NCBI RefSeq assembly: GCF_042767895.1
Contig: NC_091565.1
Span: 24,032,955-24,096,954, forward strand
Origin: Penaeus vannamei
Taxonomy: Eukaryota; Arthropoda; Malacostraca; Decapoda; Penaeidae
Reading direction: 5' to 3'
DNA length: 64,000 nucleotides
A program made the position numbers and the translations under genes. This document shows positions 34,755 to 44,210 of the stretch, piece by piece; the first letter of the stretch is position 1; each line of letters starts with the position of its first letter. The notes beneath the pieces are model-generated. The model did not search any database, was not told the DNA's origin, and saw nothing but the letters and a program-made list of their open reading frames with translations.

Positions 34755-35254
34755 NNNNNNNNNNNNNNNNNNNNNNNNNNNNNNNNNNNNNNNNNNNNNN
34801 NNNNNNNNNNNNNNNNNNNNNNNNNNNNNNNNNNNNNNNNNNNNNNNNNNNNNNNNNNNNNNNNNNNNNNNNNNNNNNNNNNNNNNNNNNNNNNNNNNNN
34901 NNNNNNNNNNNNNNNNNNNNNNNNNNNNNNNNNNNNNNNNNNNNNNNNNNNNNNNNNNNNNNNNNNNNNNNNNNNNNNNNNNNNNNNNNNNNNNNNNNNN
35001 NNNNNNNNNNNNNNNNNNNNNNNNNNNNNNNNNNNNNNNNNNNNNNNNNNNNNNNNNNNNNNNNNNNNNNNNNNNNNNNNNNNNNNNNNNNNNNNNNNNN
35101 NNNNNNNNNNNNNNNNNNNNNNNNNNNNNNNNNNNNNNNNNNNNNNNNNNNNNNNNNNNNNNNNNNNNNNNNNNNNNNNNNNNNNNNNNNNNNNNNNNNN
35201 NNNNNNNNNNNNNNNNNNNNNNNNNNNNNNNNNNNNNNNNNNNNNNNNNNNNNN
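34755..35254. other. Assembly gap, 500 N, inside a retrotransposon ORF1
   Basis: Exactly 500 N. The left flank matches the ORF1 copy at about 24969 and the right flank resumes at about 25161 of the same copy. One element therefore spans the gap, and the missing sequence is about 190 bp by comparison. This join is probably correct. Confidence 0.97.
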
Positions 35255-36157
35255 CCTTCCGTACCCGACCCGATCGTTCCTGTCTCGGTACAGTTACATC
35301 TGAAACTGAAACTACATCGTTATCAAATCTAACTGATCTGGCAACCCCATTCTTGCAGAACCTTATCCAACTCTTAATACTTGTACTGGAACTGTCTCTT
35401 ATCTCCCCAACAAGCTGTCCAATGGTTTCGATTGGTCAGATTATGGAGAGTACTTACTCAGCTGCCTCAAAGACCATGATGTCTTTGCATGGCCTTCCCT
35501 TTCGTATCTACATTGGTAGAAATCCCTCCCTGTCTCACCATACCAACCTCCTCCCTGTCAATGTTGGCACTTAGGACATTTTTCCAAACATTGCCGTTCC
35601 ACAGCCCAACCTGGTCATAACCGATCAAACTGCTCTGCACAAACACGCACATGTGCTAACCGCTGCGGCCCCCAAAATGTATTTTATAGAGGCTGCCCCA
35701 TCTATAAATTTGAGTCTCCGGTAGCAACTCATATACAGACTTGGTCTCATTCTGCATGAAGCAGGACAAGAAGCATATTGACGAGGTTTCTTTCATACTC
35801 CCTACTCCAGTAATGTCACACGCTCTGCCCTCCCTTCCTTCCCAAGATGTTCCTACACCCTCCCTTATACCTACTTTCCCACTTCCACTTCTACCTCCTA
35901 TCTTCCCCTGTCAAATTCTTTTACCACAAGACACTCCAATCAGAACTACAGCCCCAACGCCTTCCCCTCTCCCTTCCCACACTACCTGCAGCAGACAGAC
36001 TAAACGTTCCACTCCTCCTACCACACACTCACCCCCACCTACCTTTGCCTTCACTCCTCAGACACCGGTCTCCTCCTCCTCCCTTCATAAGAAAACCTCT
36101 GTCCATAAAACTCTCCTACCAACTCCACACTCAAAGTGACTGCCGATATCCATCCTC

Positions 36158-36536
36158 TACATAGGCGAGACTGCACGAGAAGCGCATTCGTTGTTCACGT
36201 AGACACCGACGGTCACCTCCCCAAATGGTCCCAGGCCTCTATCATAAAGCAAGGCCTGGCCCCACACCAAAGGAAGATGGTAGAAGCGGCGTTCATTCAT
36301 ACAACTAACAACATAAACACCGCTACAGGGAGCCACGAACTAGCCAAGGTCGTCGCTCACCTGATTACCGACGTGTCCTAACCACCTAACATATGTATAA
36401 ATTAATCCTCTATGTACCTCTTGTCATGTATGCCCTGACGAAGCATTAGCGAAAAAGCCTTCGATGTGGCATATTCGTGTTGTTTTCTTGTTCTTCCCTT
36501 CGTTGTTCCTGTTGCAATCTGTTCATCAAGAATTCC
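36158..36536 (+). mobile_element. Penelope-like element 3' fragment inserted in ORF1 tail
   Basis: A frame in this segment encodes VVHVDTDGHLPKWSQASIIK, then HQRKMVEAAFIHTTNNINTA and GSHELAKVVAHLI, followed by TAA at 36379-36381. The spacing of H, W, E-A and N-x-G resembles the C-terminal GIY-YIG endonuclease portion of Penelope-like elements (family resemblance, not searched). A 3' UTR of about 155 bases follows. The fragment is flanked by ATCCATCCTC at 36148-36157 and again at 36537-36546, a candidate 10-bp target-site duplication, and the host ORF1 sequence resumes on the other side. Confidence 0.6.
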
Positions 36537-37325
36537 ATCCATCCTCCTCATACTCACATTCCCCTTACATCCCTTCCTCCTACTCTCTTCCAACCTATCC
36601 CCCTCAACTCAACTACTACCGATATCCATCCTCCTCCAACTCATATTCCCCCTACAGCGCTCCCTCCCACTCCCTTCCAACACAGCCCATCCCCCTCAGC
36701 TCCAACTACACCTACGTTAACCCTCCCTCCCTCCCCTCTATTCCTTTCATTCCCTATTGGATACACACATGGATCCCTTATGTCACAACTATGCCCTTCC
36801 CCAGACCATCCCCCTCTTGATACTACACCCCCCTCCCTCTAATTCCTTATCTCACCCTTTAGCCCCTCCCCCTTCAAATTCTCCAATATGCACTATAACC
36901 GTTATCACCTATAGAACAACTAAGTTGTAAATCCTTCACTGGAATATTCGCTGTTTCCATACTCACAGACCTGGCCTTCGTAATATCTTTGCTTCTTATA
37001 ATCCATCCATGATCTACCTCCAAGAGACTTTACACACGCCGATCTAATATTACGTTCTGATCCGCCCTTATGTCCCCTATGTAATGTCCCTCTTACAGTC
37101 CCACACATTCTCTTGTCCTGTCCACATTTTACTACAGCCCGCACCTTTGCTTTTCTCCACCTATCCTCCCTTCACCGACCTCCAAACATGTCAGACATCC
37201 TTACAGAATCCCACACTTTCTGCTTTGACAAGTTGTTCTCCTTCCTCAGACGCATACATATCCTTCACGATCTAATTCCCTAATTTAGTACACTTATTTT
37301 TGCTTTTCACCATTAACCATTTAAA

Positions 37326-37860
37326 TCTTTCTTACCTGTGGCTTCACCACCAAGCCCCACACTATAGTTGTATTTTGTAAACTCCGCTAATGACCTTAGA
37401 TGTTGTGGTAGAAAATGTTCAATAAAGCAGTATTTGAATAATCACGATAATCGTCTATTACCTGGCTTCTGTCCGAGTATCCAGCCAGACGTAATCTTTC
37501 AACAGCGCCAAGCACAACCGTACCAGATTGTGTATGTCTCTCTTACATAAGAGGCGCATAGTACTTATGGTTAGAACATGTATGTTTTCGCCAGTTTCCT
37601 ATTTCATGGCGCATATTTTACAAAAGAAAGAACAGAAACCAATTTGCTGATTTAAATTATTAACGCTAGTATAATGGGTTAGCGCGAGTGTAGATCTTCA
37701 GTTTCAAATTAGTCATTTCTTGATTACTTTATTTATTAAAAAATATTAAGTAATAAAAAACGAATCAATGTTTTATATAAAATCACTAATATGACGAGGA
37801 CTTTATAGGTAATTAGATATTGACAATTCCTTTAAATTAATTGCACCCTGGGATGCCCAT
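37326..37860. other. No gene seen; AT-rich, with an LINE-like 3' end
   Basis: Contains GCTAATGACCTTAGATGTTG and an AATAAAG near 37422. These are similar to GCTAATGACCTTCGATGTTG plus AAATAAATTT at 38815-38870, so a second type of 3' end occurs twice. The rest, 37560-37860, is AT-rich with no open frame of note. Confidence 0.45.
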
Positions 37861-37861
37861 A

Positions 37862-38020
37862 GGCACCTGGGTAAAACACGCTCATTTTATCGCTGGCTCC
37901 CCTCAGTCCCCAGATTTCCTACCAAAGTGACGTGATTCGGGCCAGATAGCCGCGCTTACGGCTGAAAGTACACGTACACAACCCAGTTGAACCGCGCCTT
38001 TTTAGGAAGCTGAAACTGAG
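37862..38020 (+). mobile_element. 3'-tail fragment resembling the end of the second reverse-transcriptase remnant
   Basis: CCCCTCAGTCCCCAGATTT, then GGGCCAGATAGCC and AACCGCGCCTTTTTAGGAAG, parallels CCTCAGCCCCTAGATTT, TGCCCAGATAGTC and AACTACACCTTTATGAAG at 33737-33830. In both places the I-like 5' UTR follows directly. Confidence 0.5.
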
Positions 38021-38400
38021 GCCCAATGCCAATGCCTGTTATTGTCATGGGGCTAGGAGAGACTGAGGTCCAATGCCAGATATCAATCTAAACTGGGGCC
38101 TCAGCATCGTCTCAACTAATTTTGCACTGTCTTCTCTTCTTCCCTTCTCCTTTCCACCCTCTTTAACATTCCTAAGGTGCGAAAGCTGTGTTTAAAGGAT
38201 GAAAGGCTATCTTTGTGCCAGTCATGAACGGCCTAGGAAAGCCGTGGGCACGGTATTCCCCTGTTAAGTTGTCTAGCCCTTACACCCCAAAGGAACCCTA
38301 ACATCCTCCAGGCTTATCATGGCCAGTAATGAAGATTTTGACCTTTATTAGGGGTAATGAGGCTTGCCCCGCTATGAACTATCGCCCCTGATTCTAATCG
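38021..38400 (+). mobile_element. I-like family 5' UTR plus dead ORF1 start
   Basis: Leader modules with GAAACTGAGGCCCAATGCC and GAGACTGAGGTCCAATGCC, then AGTCATGAACGGCC. A start at 38319 (MASNEDFDLY) stops almost at once. No further ORF1 follows; the next leader begins instead. Confidence 0.65.
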
Positions 38401-38712
38401 TCATAGGCGTGGAGGGGGGGCTTTGGAGACAGAGACTGAGGCCCAATTTGGGGCATCCCCCCGCCTTGGACCTCAGCCCTTGCCTTAACTAATTTATTAT
38501 GGTTTTTCTCCCCCCCCCCTTTCCTTTTTCATTCTCTGTTTAATCCCTTATCCTATCCGTGTCCTAAAATGAGAGCCGTGCTGAAAGGATGGAAGGCTAG
38601 CTTTGTGTCAGTCCTGAACGGCCTTCATACTCCGTTTGCTCTTTACCCTTTTCACTACATTATTAACCAACAGCGCTCTACAACCTTTGACACCTCACAC
38701 ATTTTGTTGTAA
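38401..38712 (+). mobile_element. Minimal derivative: 5' UTR fused directly to 3' UTR
   Basis: Leader sequence (GGAGACAGAGACTGAGGCCC to GTCAGTCCTGAACGGCC, ending about 38623) is joined directly to family 3' UTR (TTTGCTCTTTACCCTTTTCA, then CAACCTTTGACACCTCACAC). About 310 bp in all, with no coding sequence. It could be the product of a deletion, of template switching, or a short non-autonomous form. Confidence 0.6.
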
Positions 38713-38879
38713 ATAACCTTTTTTCCATAATTCTTTTATTACAATGCTGTATGACTATTCCTCACCTGGGAACTTTGCCCCCAAGGCTCGCCCTATTGCT
38801 ATAATTTGTATATATCGCTAATGACCTTCGATGTTGATGCTGCAGATTTTCAAAAAAGTAAATAAATTTATTACCCCCA

Positions 38880-40510
38880 TTCCTTGATCCTAAGCTCTCC
38901 TTTGATCACGACTCTCAACACCACCTCAATGCCAATTGTCTGCAGTACTACCCCGTCCTTCTACCTCCACCTCTGCAAACCTTTTGAGTACTCCCAGCCA
39001 ATTGAATTCGATTTGTTGTGATCTCTACAGCCTCTTACTCTGACAAAGCTCTCCTCTTCCAGCAATGCTTACAAAAACAAGTAGGCAAAGTTTCCTTCCA
39101 CAGCCTTCCCGATCGTTCCCGCCTAGTCAACAGTTACATCTGAGGCTAAAACATAATCAGCTATGACTGACTTCACTGGCAAGCCCATGCATGGCCAGCC
39201 TCAAGGCGGATTCACACCGGGAGCGAAGCTCCGCTACGCACGCGATGTAAAGCTCTATGGCTTTCACTCTCCTCTATATTTCTTCAATAAGTATGTTAAC
39301 GCCGGTTGTGAAGCTACACGCACTATTCTAGCCCACAATAAAAAAAAAAAGAAAAAAAAAAAAACATAGCTCCAATAACCCATTCCCACTTGAGTATTCT
39401 GGGAAACCCCTGGATTCCTACCCACCATTCCTATAACTTGACAGATCGTCACGGGTCATGACAAAGTCATCATATACTACTAGTTCTTTAAATCTTGGTT
39501 ATGATTCAGTATCAATATAATGTCTCCTAGAGGTCACCGTATGCCCCCCACCATTATTGCCAATATTATTATCCGTAGACATGATCTCCATGATTTTTAT
39601 ATTGGCGGAGAAGCCCTCCATGTCTGACTATATTAACCTCCCCTTTGTCAGTGTCGGAACTGTCTAGGCTAACCTGCCAAACACTGCTACTCCACAGCTC
39701 GATGTTCCCTATGTGCCCAACCTGGACATGATCGATCAAACTTCTCTGCACAGTCACGCAAATATGCCAATTGTAGTGCCTTCCACAAGTTGAGTCTGAA
39801 GTGGCAATTCTCAGATTCAGACTTGGCCTCACTTTACACAAGGCCAAACAGAAAGCACGTCAATGAGGTTTTACTTACTCCCTACTCCAGTGCTCCCAAG
39901 ATGCTTCTATATCACCACCACTATAACTACTCTACATATTACGTTTCCGCTTCTACCTCCTTCTTCAGATGCCTATCTCATCTTCTCTCCTCATAAAAAA
40001 AAAGCATGCTTCTTAGACCTCTCTAACCAAATCTACTTCAGAAACTCTCGAAGACATTCTAAACTATTTAATCATGACCCAAGATAACATACACCTTATC
40101 CATCTTCCAAAGTCTCTACTTCCATTTATGTTCCTCCTACATCCCTTCATTTCACTCCCTCCCTACACTTCCCATTCGCCCTTGCTTCATCTGCATAATC
40201 CCCCTTCCTCATTATCCCTTCCATTTCCTGGATACACATGGCTCTTTATCACAACAACCCCCTTCCCTGGATTCTCTCCCTCCTGACATTTCTTGAACTA
40301 TGATCTAATCTCCCTTAAACCCCATTTCTCCCATTTCTAATCCATACCTTTCCCTACGAACATCTTTGCAGAATCCCACATTTCTTCCATTAATTTAATC
40401 TGATCCCCTTGTTTACCCTCTCTACCCTTCCCCCTCTTTGCCCCTTTCAGTGCTATACTATCTTGAACGGCTATACAACTTTTGACATGTAGCACATTTA
40501 ATAATTAACT
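38880..40510 (+). mobile_element. I-like element, ORF1 only, decayed
   Basis: ORF1 N-terminal region (38880-39160, with CTCTTCCAGCAATGCTTACA as in the better copy). After an insertion, a degraded knuckle region follows at 39640-39790 (readable as AKHCYSTARCSLCAQPGHDR), then the SEVAILRFRLGL-like stretch, the Pro-rich tail to about 40290 and the family 3' UTR to about 40510 (CAACTTTTGACATGTAGCAC). ORF2 is absent. Confidence 0.68.
39163..39366. mobile_element. Possible small insertion ending in an A-rich tract
   Basis: Interrupts the ORF1 remnant. It has GGATTCACACCGGGAGCGAA near its start, including the hairpin GGAGC-GAA-GCTCC, and ends in an A tract of about 28 bases with a single G interruption (39340-39366). 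TTCACACCGG-type ends occur in some DNA-transposon-derived MITEs, whereas an A tail suggests a SINE or retrocopy. I cannot decide between them. Confidence 0.28.
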
Positions 40511-40640
40511 AACCCTCCTCTTTACCCGCTTCAATTCTACACGTCACCACAGTAATATATGACCTTTGATGTCTAGCACATTTATTTTGCTCTGTAACCT
40601 TTTACCATTAAGCATTACCCATCATCCATCCTCCTGCCCT
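40511..40640 (+). mobile_element. Isolated 3' end of the I-like family
   Basis: Carries ATATGACCTTTGATGTCTAG at about 40558-40577, then CACATTTATTTT and TTACCATTAAGCATTACC. This is the best-preserved example of the family terminus after the full-length copy, with no body attached. Confidence 0.65.
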
Positions 40641-40667
40641 CGTCCTCTATCTACCTGTTCGGGTGTT

Positions 40668-41446
40668 GATAAAACGAAAGATACTTATTTATTTATTCCG
40701 GTGCCAAACTGATAAAACAATAAAACGAAGTAGTAAAACGAAACACAATCATAAAACGAAACGAAGGTATTAAAACAAATCATAAAATGAAGTAAAACAC
40801 AGAATACAATAAAAGGAACGATAGCAAAATGAACTTAAAACATTAAAATGAACCGGTAAAACGAATTAGAACAATAAAACAAACGATAAAACAGAAGACA
40901 CTTAATACATTAAAATATGAACATAAAACACGAACACAATAAACACACGACAATAAAAAGCCCGATGATAATTTTAAAAAATGTAGTTATCACGAGGTCA
41001 CTTAGTCGGATAAATAGTCTGGCCAATTTCTCTTACTACCTTATGTTGATATATCCTCACGACCACTTAGCTATCTTAAGACAGGTGGAAGCCCATTCCG
41101 GGGTCCCACAGACCGTCTTCCTACTAGCAGACCACCGGCAAGAATTCCCCCTGACTTATGTCTGCACTTCCCTTGTTAATTGTGGGCGGGAAACAGTGTA
41201 AGAAGTTGGTTCTCTTTTCTAATTAAAATTAATAAAACAAATCTTAAAACTAGTGTGAAAATATAAATCTAAATTAAAATAGTAAAATAAATTCAAATGA
41301 TAACCCATAAAAAGTAATTAAAACAAATGTATAAAAAGAACCAATGTGAAAATCACGTAATTTAATATAAACCACGAATAAAAAGTTAAGAAAAAAATAA
41401 AATAATCAAAATAATTAACATTTAATACGTATCAAATTGACCTCTT
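40668..41446. repeat. Degenerate array of ATAAAACGAA-like words, interrupted
   Basis: From 40668 to about 40965 the sequence is built of imperfect words such as ATAAAACGAA, TAAAACAAA and TAAAATGAA at irregular short spacing. About 230 bases of ordinary sequence follow, containing HSGVPQTVFLLADHRQEF in an open frame of unknown meaning. Similar A-rich words then resume at about 41220-41440. No gene recognised. Confidence 0.5.
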
Positions 41447-41451
41447 GCTCA

Positions 41452-41492
<41 letters not shown>
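41447..41492. repeat. Poly-A followed by (AT)n microsatellite
   Basis: About 19 A residues followed by alternating AT for about 20 bases. Confidence 0.95.
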
Positions 41493-41935
41493 ATCTTAAA
41501 ACGTTAAAATGAAAGTATCATCTTCGGGGGGTTTATACATGATACAATAAAACATAAAATAATAATTTATTTGGTATAAAAAATAATAAAATATTGAGCA
41601 GCGGAATAGCAAGAGTGGCGAGGGCGCGGCATCCTCCTCACTCAGCGAGATAAACGCCTTTTTGTATGGGGCCTGTGGTTGGTTTCTGGTCTTGGAGAAG
41701 GAGCCACGCAATAAAGTTCATGCCATTGGTCAAATGGGCGACATTTACAAAGCAACCCCACAAACCACCTCGGGAATTGCAGGGCATTTAACGCCACCTC
41801 GCGGGTCGCACTGGGTTAGAGTGTTGCCACCTTGAGTTCTTCGGTTTTCATTTCGTTTGCCTGAGGGAGATGTCGGAGGTGAGAAAGGATATTTCAATAT
41901 GATCGCATTACCTCCTGGAGTAATATGTCGATGTA
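41493..41935. other. No gene recognised
   Basis: A mixed stretch: AT-rich to about 41600, then about 300 bases of higher GC content without a convincing frame, splice pair or RNA-gene signature. Confidence 0.4.
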
Positions 41936-42760
41936 TAGTGTAGCAGATCACCACAGAGGCCCCAGAAAATTCTATGCTAATATTGCTAAGATTTACCTTC
42001 TGTACACATGACCTACTCATAATGGTTATATTAGTGAAGAGCCCTGTCCTGTCTGACCATATGGACCCCTCCTTATCAATGTTAGAAGTTGTGTGTGTTT
42101 TGGCCACCTTGCTAAGCATTGTCGCTCCACAGCTCTTTGTCATGAATGTGTCCAACCTGACCATGTCCGTTCAAACTGCCCTGCACGATCACACACATGT
42201 ACCAATTGTGGTGGCTCCCATAGTGGAAGGGCTGCCCTCCTTAAAAGTTCGATTTGAGATAGCAGTTCTCTGATTCCAACTTGACCACACTTTATGCGAA
42301 GCCTGGTAGATAGATTTTTCTTGTTTTACTTACTCCAGTGATTTCCTTCATTCTACCTCTTCTCCCCAAAATGTTTCTATTTCTTCCCTAGTTACTCATA
42401 CTCCTTGTCTCCACTTCTACCCCATCCCCCCGTTACATTCATTCACCATTCTAAATGCAGACACTCCAATCTCTACTTCCCCAGTGCCTACCACGCCTCT
42501 CCACTCAATTCATTGCATAAGGAAATCTACGTCCCCCCAATTCCCATCTACAGCATCCATACCTCTTCCTCTGCCCCTTAAACATCAATCTCCTCTTTTC
42601 AACTTCAAGTGAAAACTTTCGCATAACTGATTTCCCAAACAAACTCAATTTTAGAAACTACTGAGGACTATTAAAAGTACCTAATCATGATCTAAGATTA
42701 CATGCTTATACCCTATTCATCCTCCAAACTCAAAGCTATTAATAAACTATTTTAAAATTT
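41936..42760 (+). mobile_element. I-like ORF1 remnant (knuckle region and tail)
   Basis: Aligns by eye with the ORF1 middle of the best copy: AATATTGCTAAGATTTACCT, CTGTCCTGTCTGACCATATG, then a degraded knuckle segment near 42090-42230 (GCCACCTTGCTAAGCATTG, ACCAATTGTGGTGGCTCCCA). The Pro/Ser-rich tail follows to about 42620. No leader and no 3' end are attached. Confidence 0.62.
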
Positions 42761-42827
42761 TGAGCTTTGGGTGGAATAAAAACAGTGAATGAAAATTCCA
42801 TGCCCGTTTTTGCGTGGGGGGGGGGGG

Positions 42828-42966
42828 GATAGAGATAGAGACTGAGGCCCAATGTGGGGATCACCCCTGCCTTCAACCTCAGTCCTCGCCCCAACTAATT
42901 TTGCTTGGTCTTTTCTTCTCCTTTCCTTCTCTTCTTTATCCCCGTCTTCTGTCCATGTCATAAGGT
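42828..42966 (+). mobile_element. I-like 5' UTR fragment
   Basis: GAGACTGAGGCCCAATGTGG, a C-rich stretch, then AACTAATTTTGCTTGGTC and GTCCATGTCATAAGGT. It is preceded by a run of 12 G. A lone leader module without ORF1. Confidence 0.62.
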
Positions 42967-43394
42967 TTATTGTTAACAATAAATAAATAAATCATCATTT
43001 ACGGAAGATTGTGAAAAAACATCTTTCTTTGCTTCGCTTTTTCTCGAAATTGGGACAATAATGTTTGGAATCCCATTTTTTCTGCCTTAATTATTGCCAT
43101 TCGTTTTTTTTTTTTCTACATTTTTTTTTCGGTTGATAATTTCATCAGTGTAATTTTATTCTTTCCAGTACAAACGATAAGGATTCATTATATACTCAAC
43201 ACATTTTTACTATTTATTTTGAGAGAAGTATAAAAAAATATCTTCGGGTTACAATACTGACAATACTTTGAAATTCATCACTTACCATAACTGTTCGTTA
43301 TTACTTAATTACACATTAACAAGGTACAGGAAAATAACTACGTCAACTTTTTTCTCAATTCAAGATTTTTAAAACGATGTTTATTAACCAGGTT
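42967..43394. other. AT-rich spacer, no gene seen
   Basis: AT-rich with T tracts near 43107 and 43124. It is immediately downstream of the ARV1-like stop codon, so it probably includes the 3' UTR of that minus-strand gene. AATAAA occurs on neither strand at a position I would trust. Confidence 0.4.
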
Positions 43395-43807
43395 TCATAA
43401 TACAAAAGGATGTTTAGTGTACACATGGCTATTGAGATAAGAATGGTAGCTGTCAAGCAAAACCGGCTGTAATTTGTGACATGAATACATACTGCTTGAA
43501 AATGCCACAGTCAGTAGGAGCAAACTTTCTATTTTCCCTAAATGTAATGCAGCTGGAATCAAAGCAAAAAGGTTTTAGGGCTTTATTATTATATATTAGT
43601 GACATTACTATCAACATTCCAATTTCTAAATAAGAACAATATAGTAAATACTCACCTCTAGTGCTTTGCACAGATGATACAAACACAAAAACGAGCATCA
43701 ACACTTGGAATGTTGTGCTAGACCCTGGGTACCAGATAATGGCTGCTAAGTTTGCCAGTCGTCCACACTGACCAAGGAGAACAGCGTTGAGGACTGGTAG
43801 TTTTTTC
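43395..43807 (-). CDS. ARV1: ARV1-like lipid-homeostasis protein, C-terminal two exons
   Basis: ARV1 proteins are multi-pass ER membrane proteins involved in sterol and lipid homeostasis. On the minus strand, exon 43807-43656 (acceptor TTCTCAG, donor GAG|GTGAGT) and terminal exon 43552-43395 (acceptor GATTCCAG, stop TGA) join in phase. The first encodes LPVLNAVLLGQCGRLANLAA, IIWYPGSSTTFQVLMLVFVF and VSSVQSTR. The second encodes ALHLGKIESLLLLTVAFSSS and a short hydrophilic end. The pattern (K-A-L-L-S-x-G-K-L-x-x-I-P-A-x-I-W, then a hydrophobic helix, then S-x-x-Q-x-x-R-x-x-L) matches the C-terminal membrane region of ARV1 as I know it. The N-terminal zinc-binding homology domain would lie upstream, beyond 43.8 kb, and is not seen; the satellite would fall in the preceding intron. 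Confidence 0.6.
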
Positions 43808-44210
43808 CTGAGAATGGTTTATGGTTAACAATATGCCATTTTATTCAATATCGTATAATACAGGTATATCAATGCACTTTATGAGATTTCTGTCACTGAT
43901 TATCCATATACATCTGGCGACTCAATCTGGATTTCATAATTTTTTAATCTCCAACATGAACAAATCACGGGGAGACCAGGGGAGGGATCCAAGAAAGGCA
44001 ATTGTCCTCACAACACAATTTGCCACTGCAGCCCCTATGTTTGATTGCATCTATCCAAGATTTGGGTTGAAAATCTTTGTATATGTCATTTCCCAGCCAA
44101 TCAATGAGAATTATAATCTGAATTACCAGCCATCCCACGATATCAAAACATTTATACCTCAAGGTATAAATGTGCTAAACTTGGCTCTGTTGCCACATTA
44201 CGTGGAATTA
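43808..44210. other. Probable ARV1-like intron or flank
   Basis: Unique sequence between the ARV1-like exon and the satellite. The 139-codon plus-strand frame here (43821-44240) lies across the exon's own acceptor and runs into the satellite, so I treat it as chance. Confidence 0.45.

Larger units (their letters stand above)
33845..37325 (+). mobile_element. I-like retrotransposon with doubled 5' UTR and internal deletion, crossing a gap
   Basis: Two tandem 5' UTR modules (33845-34107 and 34108-34400; each has GAGAC...CTGAGGCC...GGATCTCCCCTACnTTGGGCCTC-like sequence and TCCTGAACGGCCTG). ORF1 starts at 34470 (MASNEDVIPILEAMRIA). After the 500-N gap ORF1 resumes at 35255, with degraded knuckles near 35560-35690 (CWHLGHFSKHC, then AQPGHNRSNC) and a Pro-rich tail interrupted by a Penelope-like insertion. 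An endonuclease start follows at about 36930 (LHWNIRCFHTHRPGLRN). It jumps at about 37030 straight to the ORF2 C-terminus, then the 3' end ACCATTAACCATT near 37310-37325. Non-functional. Confidence 0.82.

Noticed and set aside
39163..39369. A 68-codon frame ending in poly-lysine
   Set aside because: The lysines come from the A tract, and the frame starts inside decayed ORF1 sequence.
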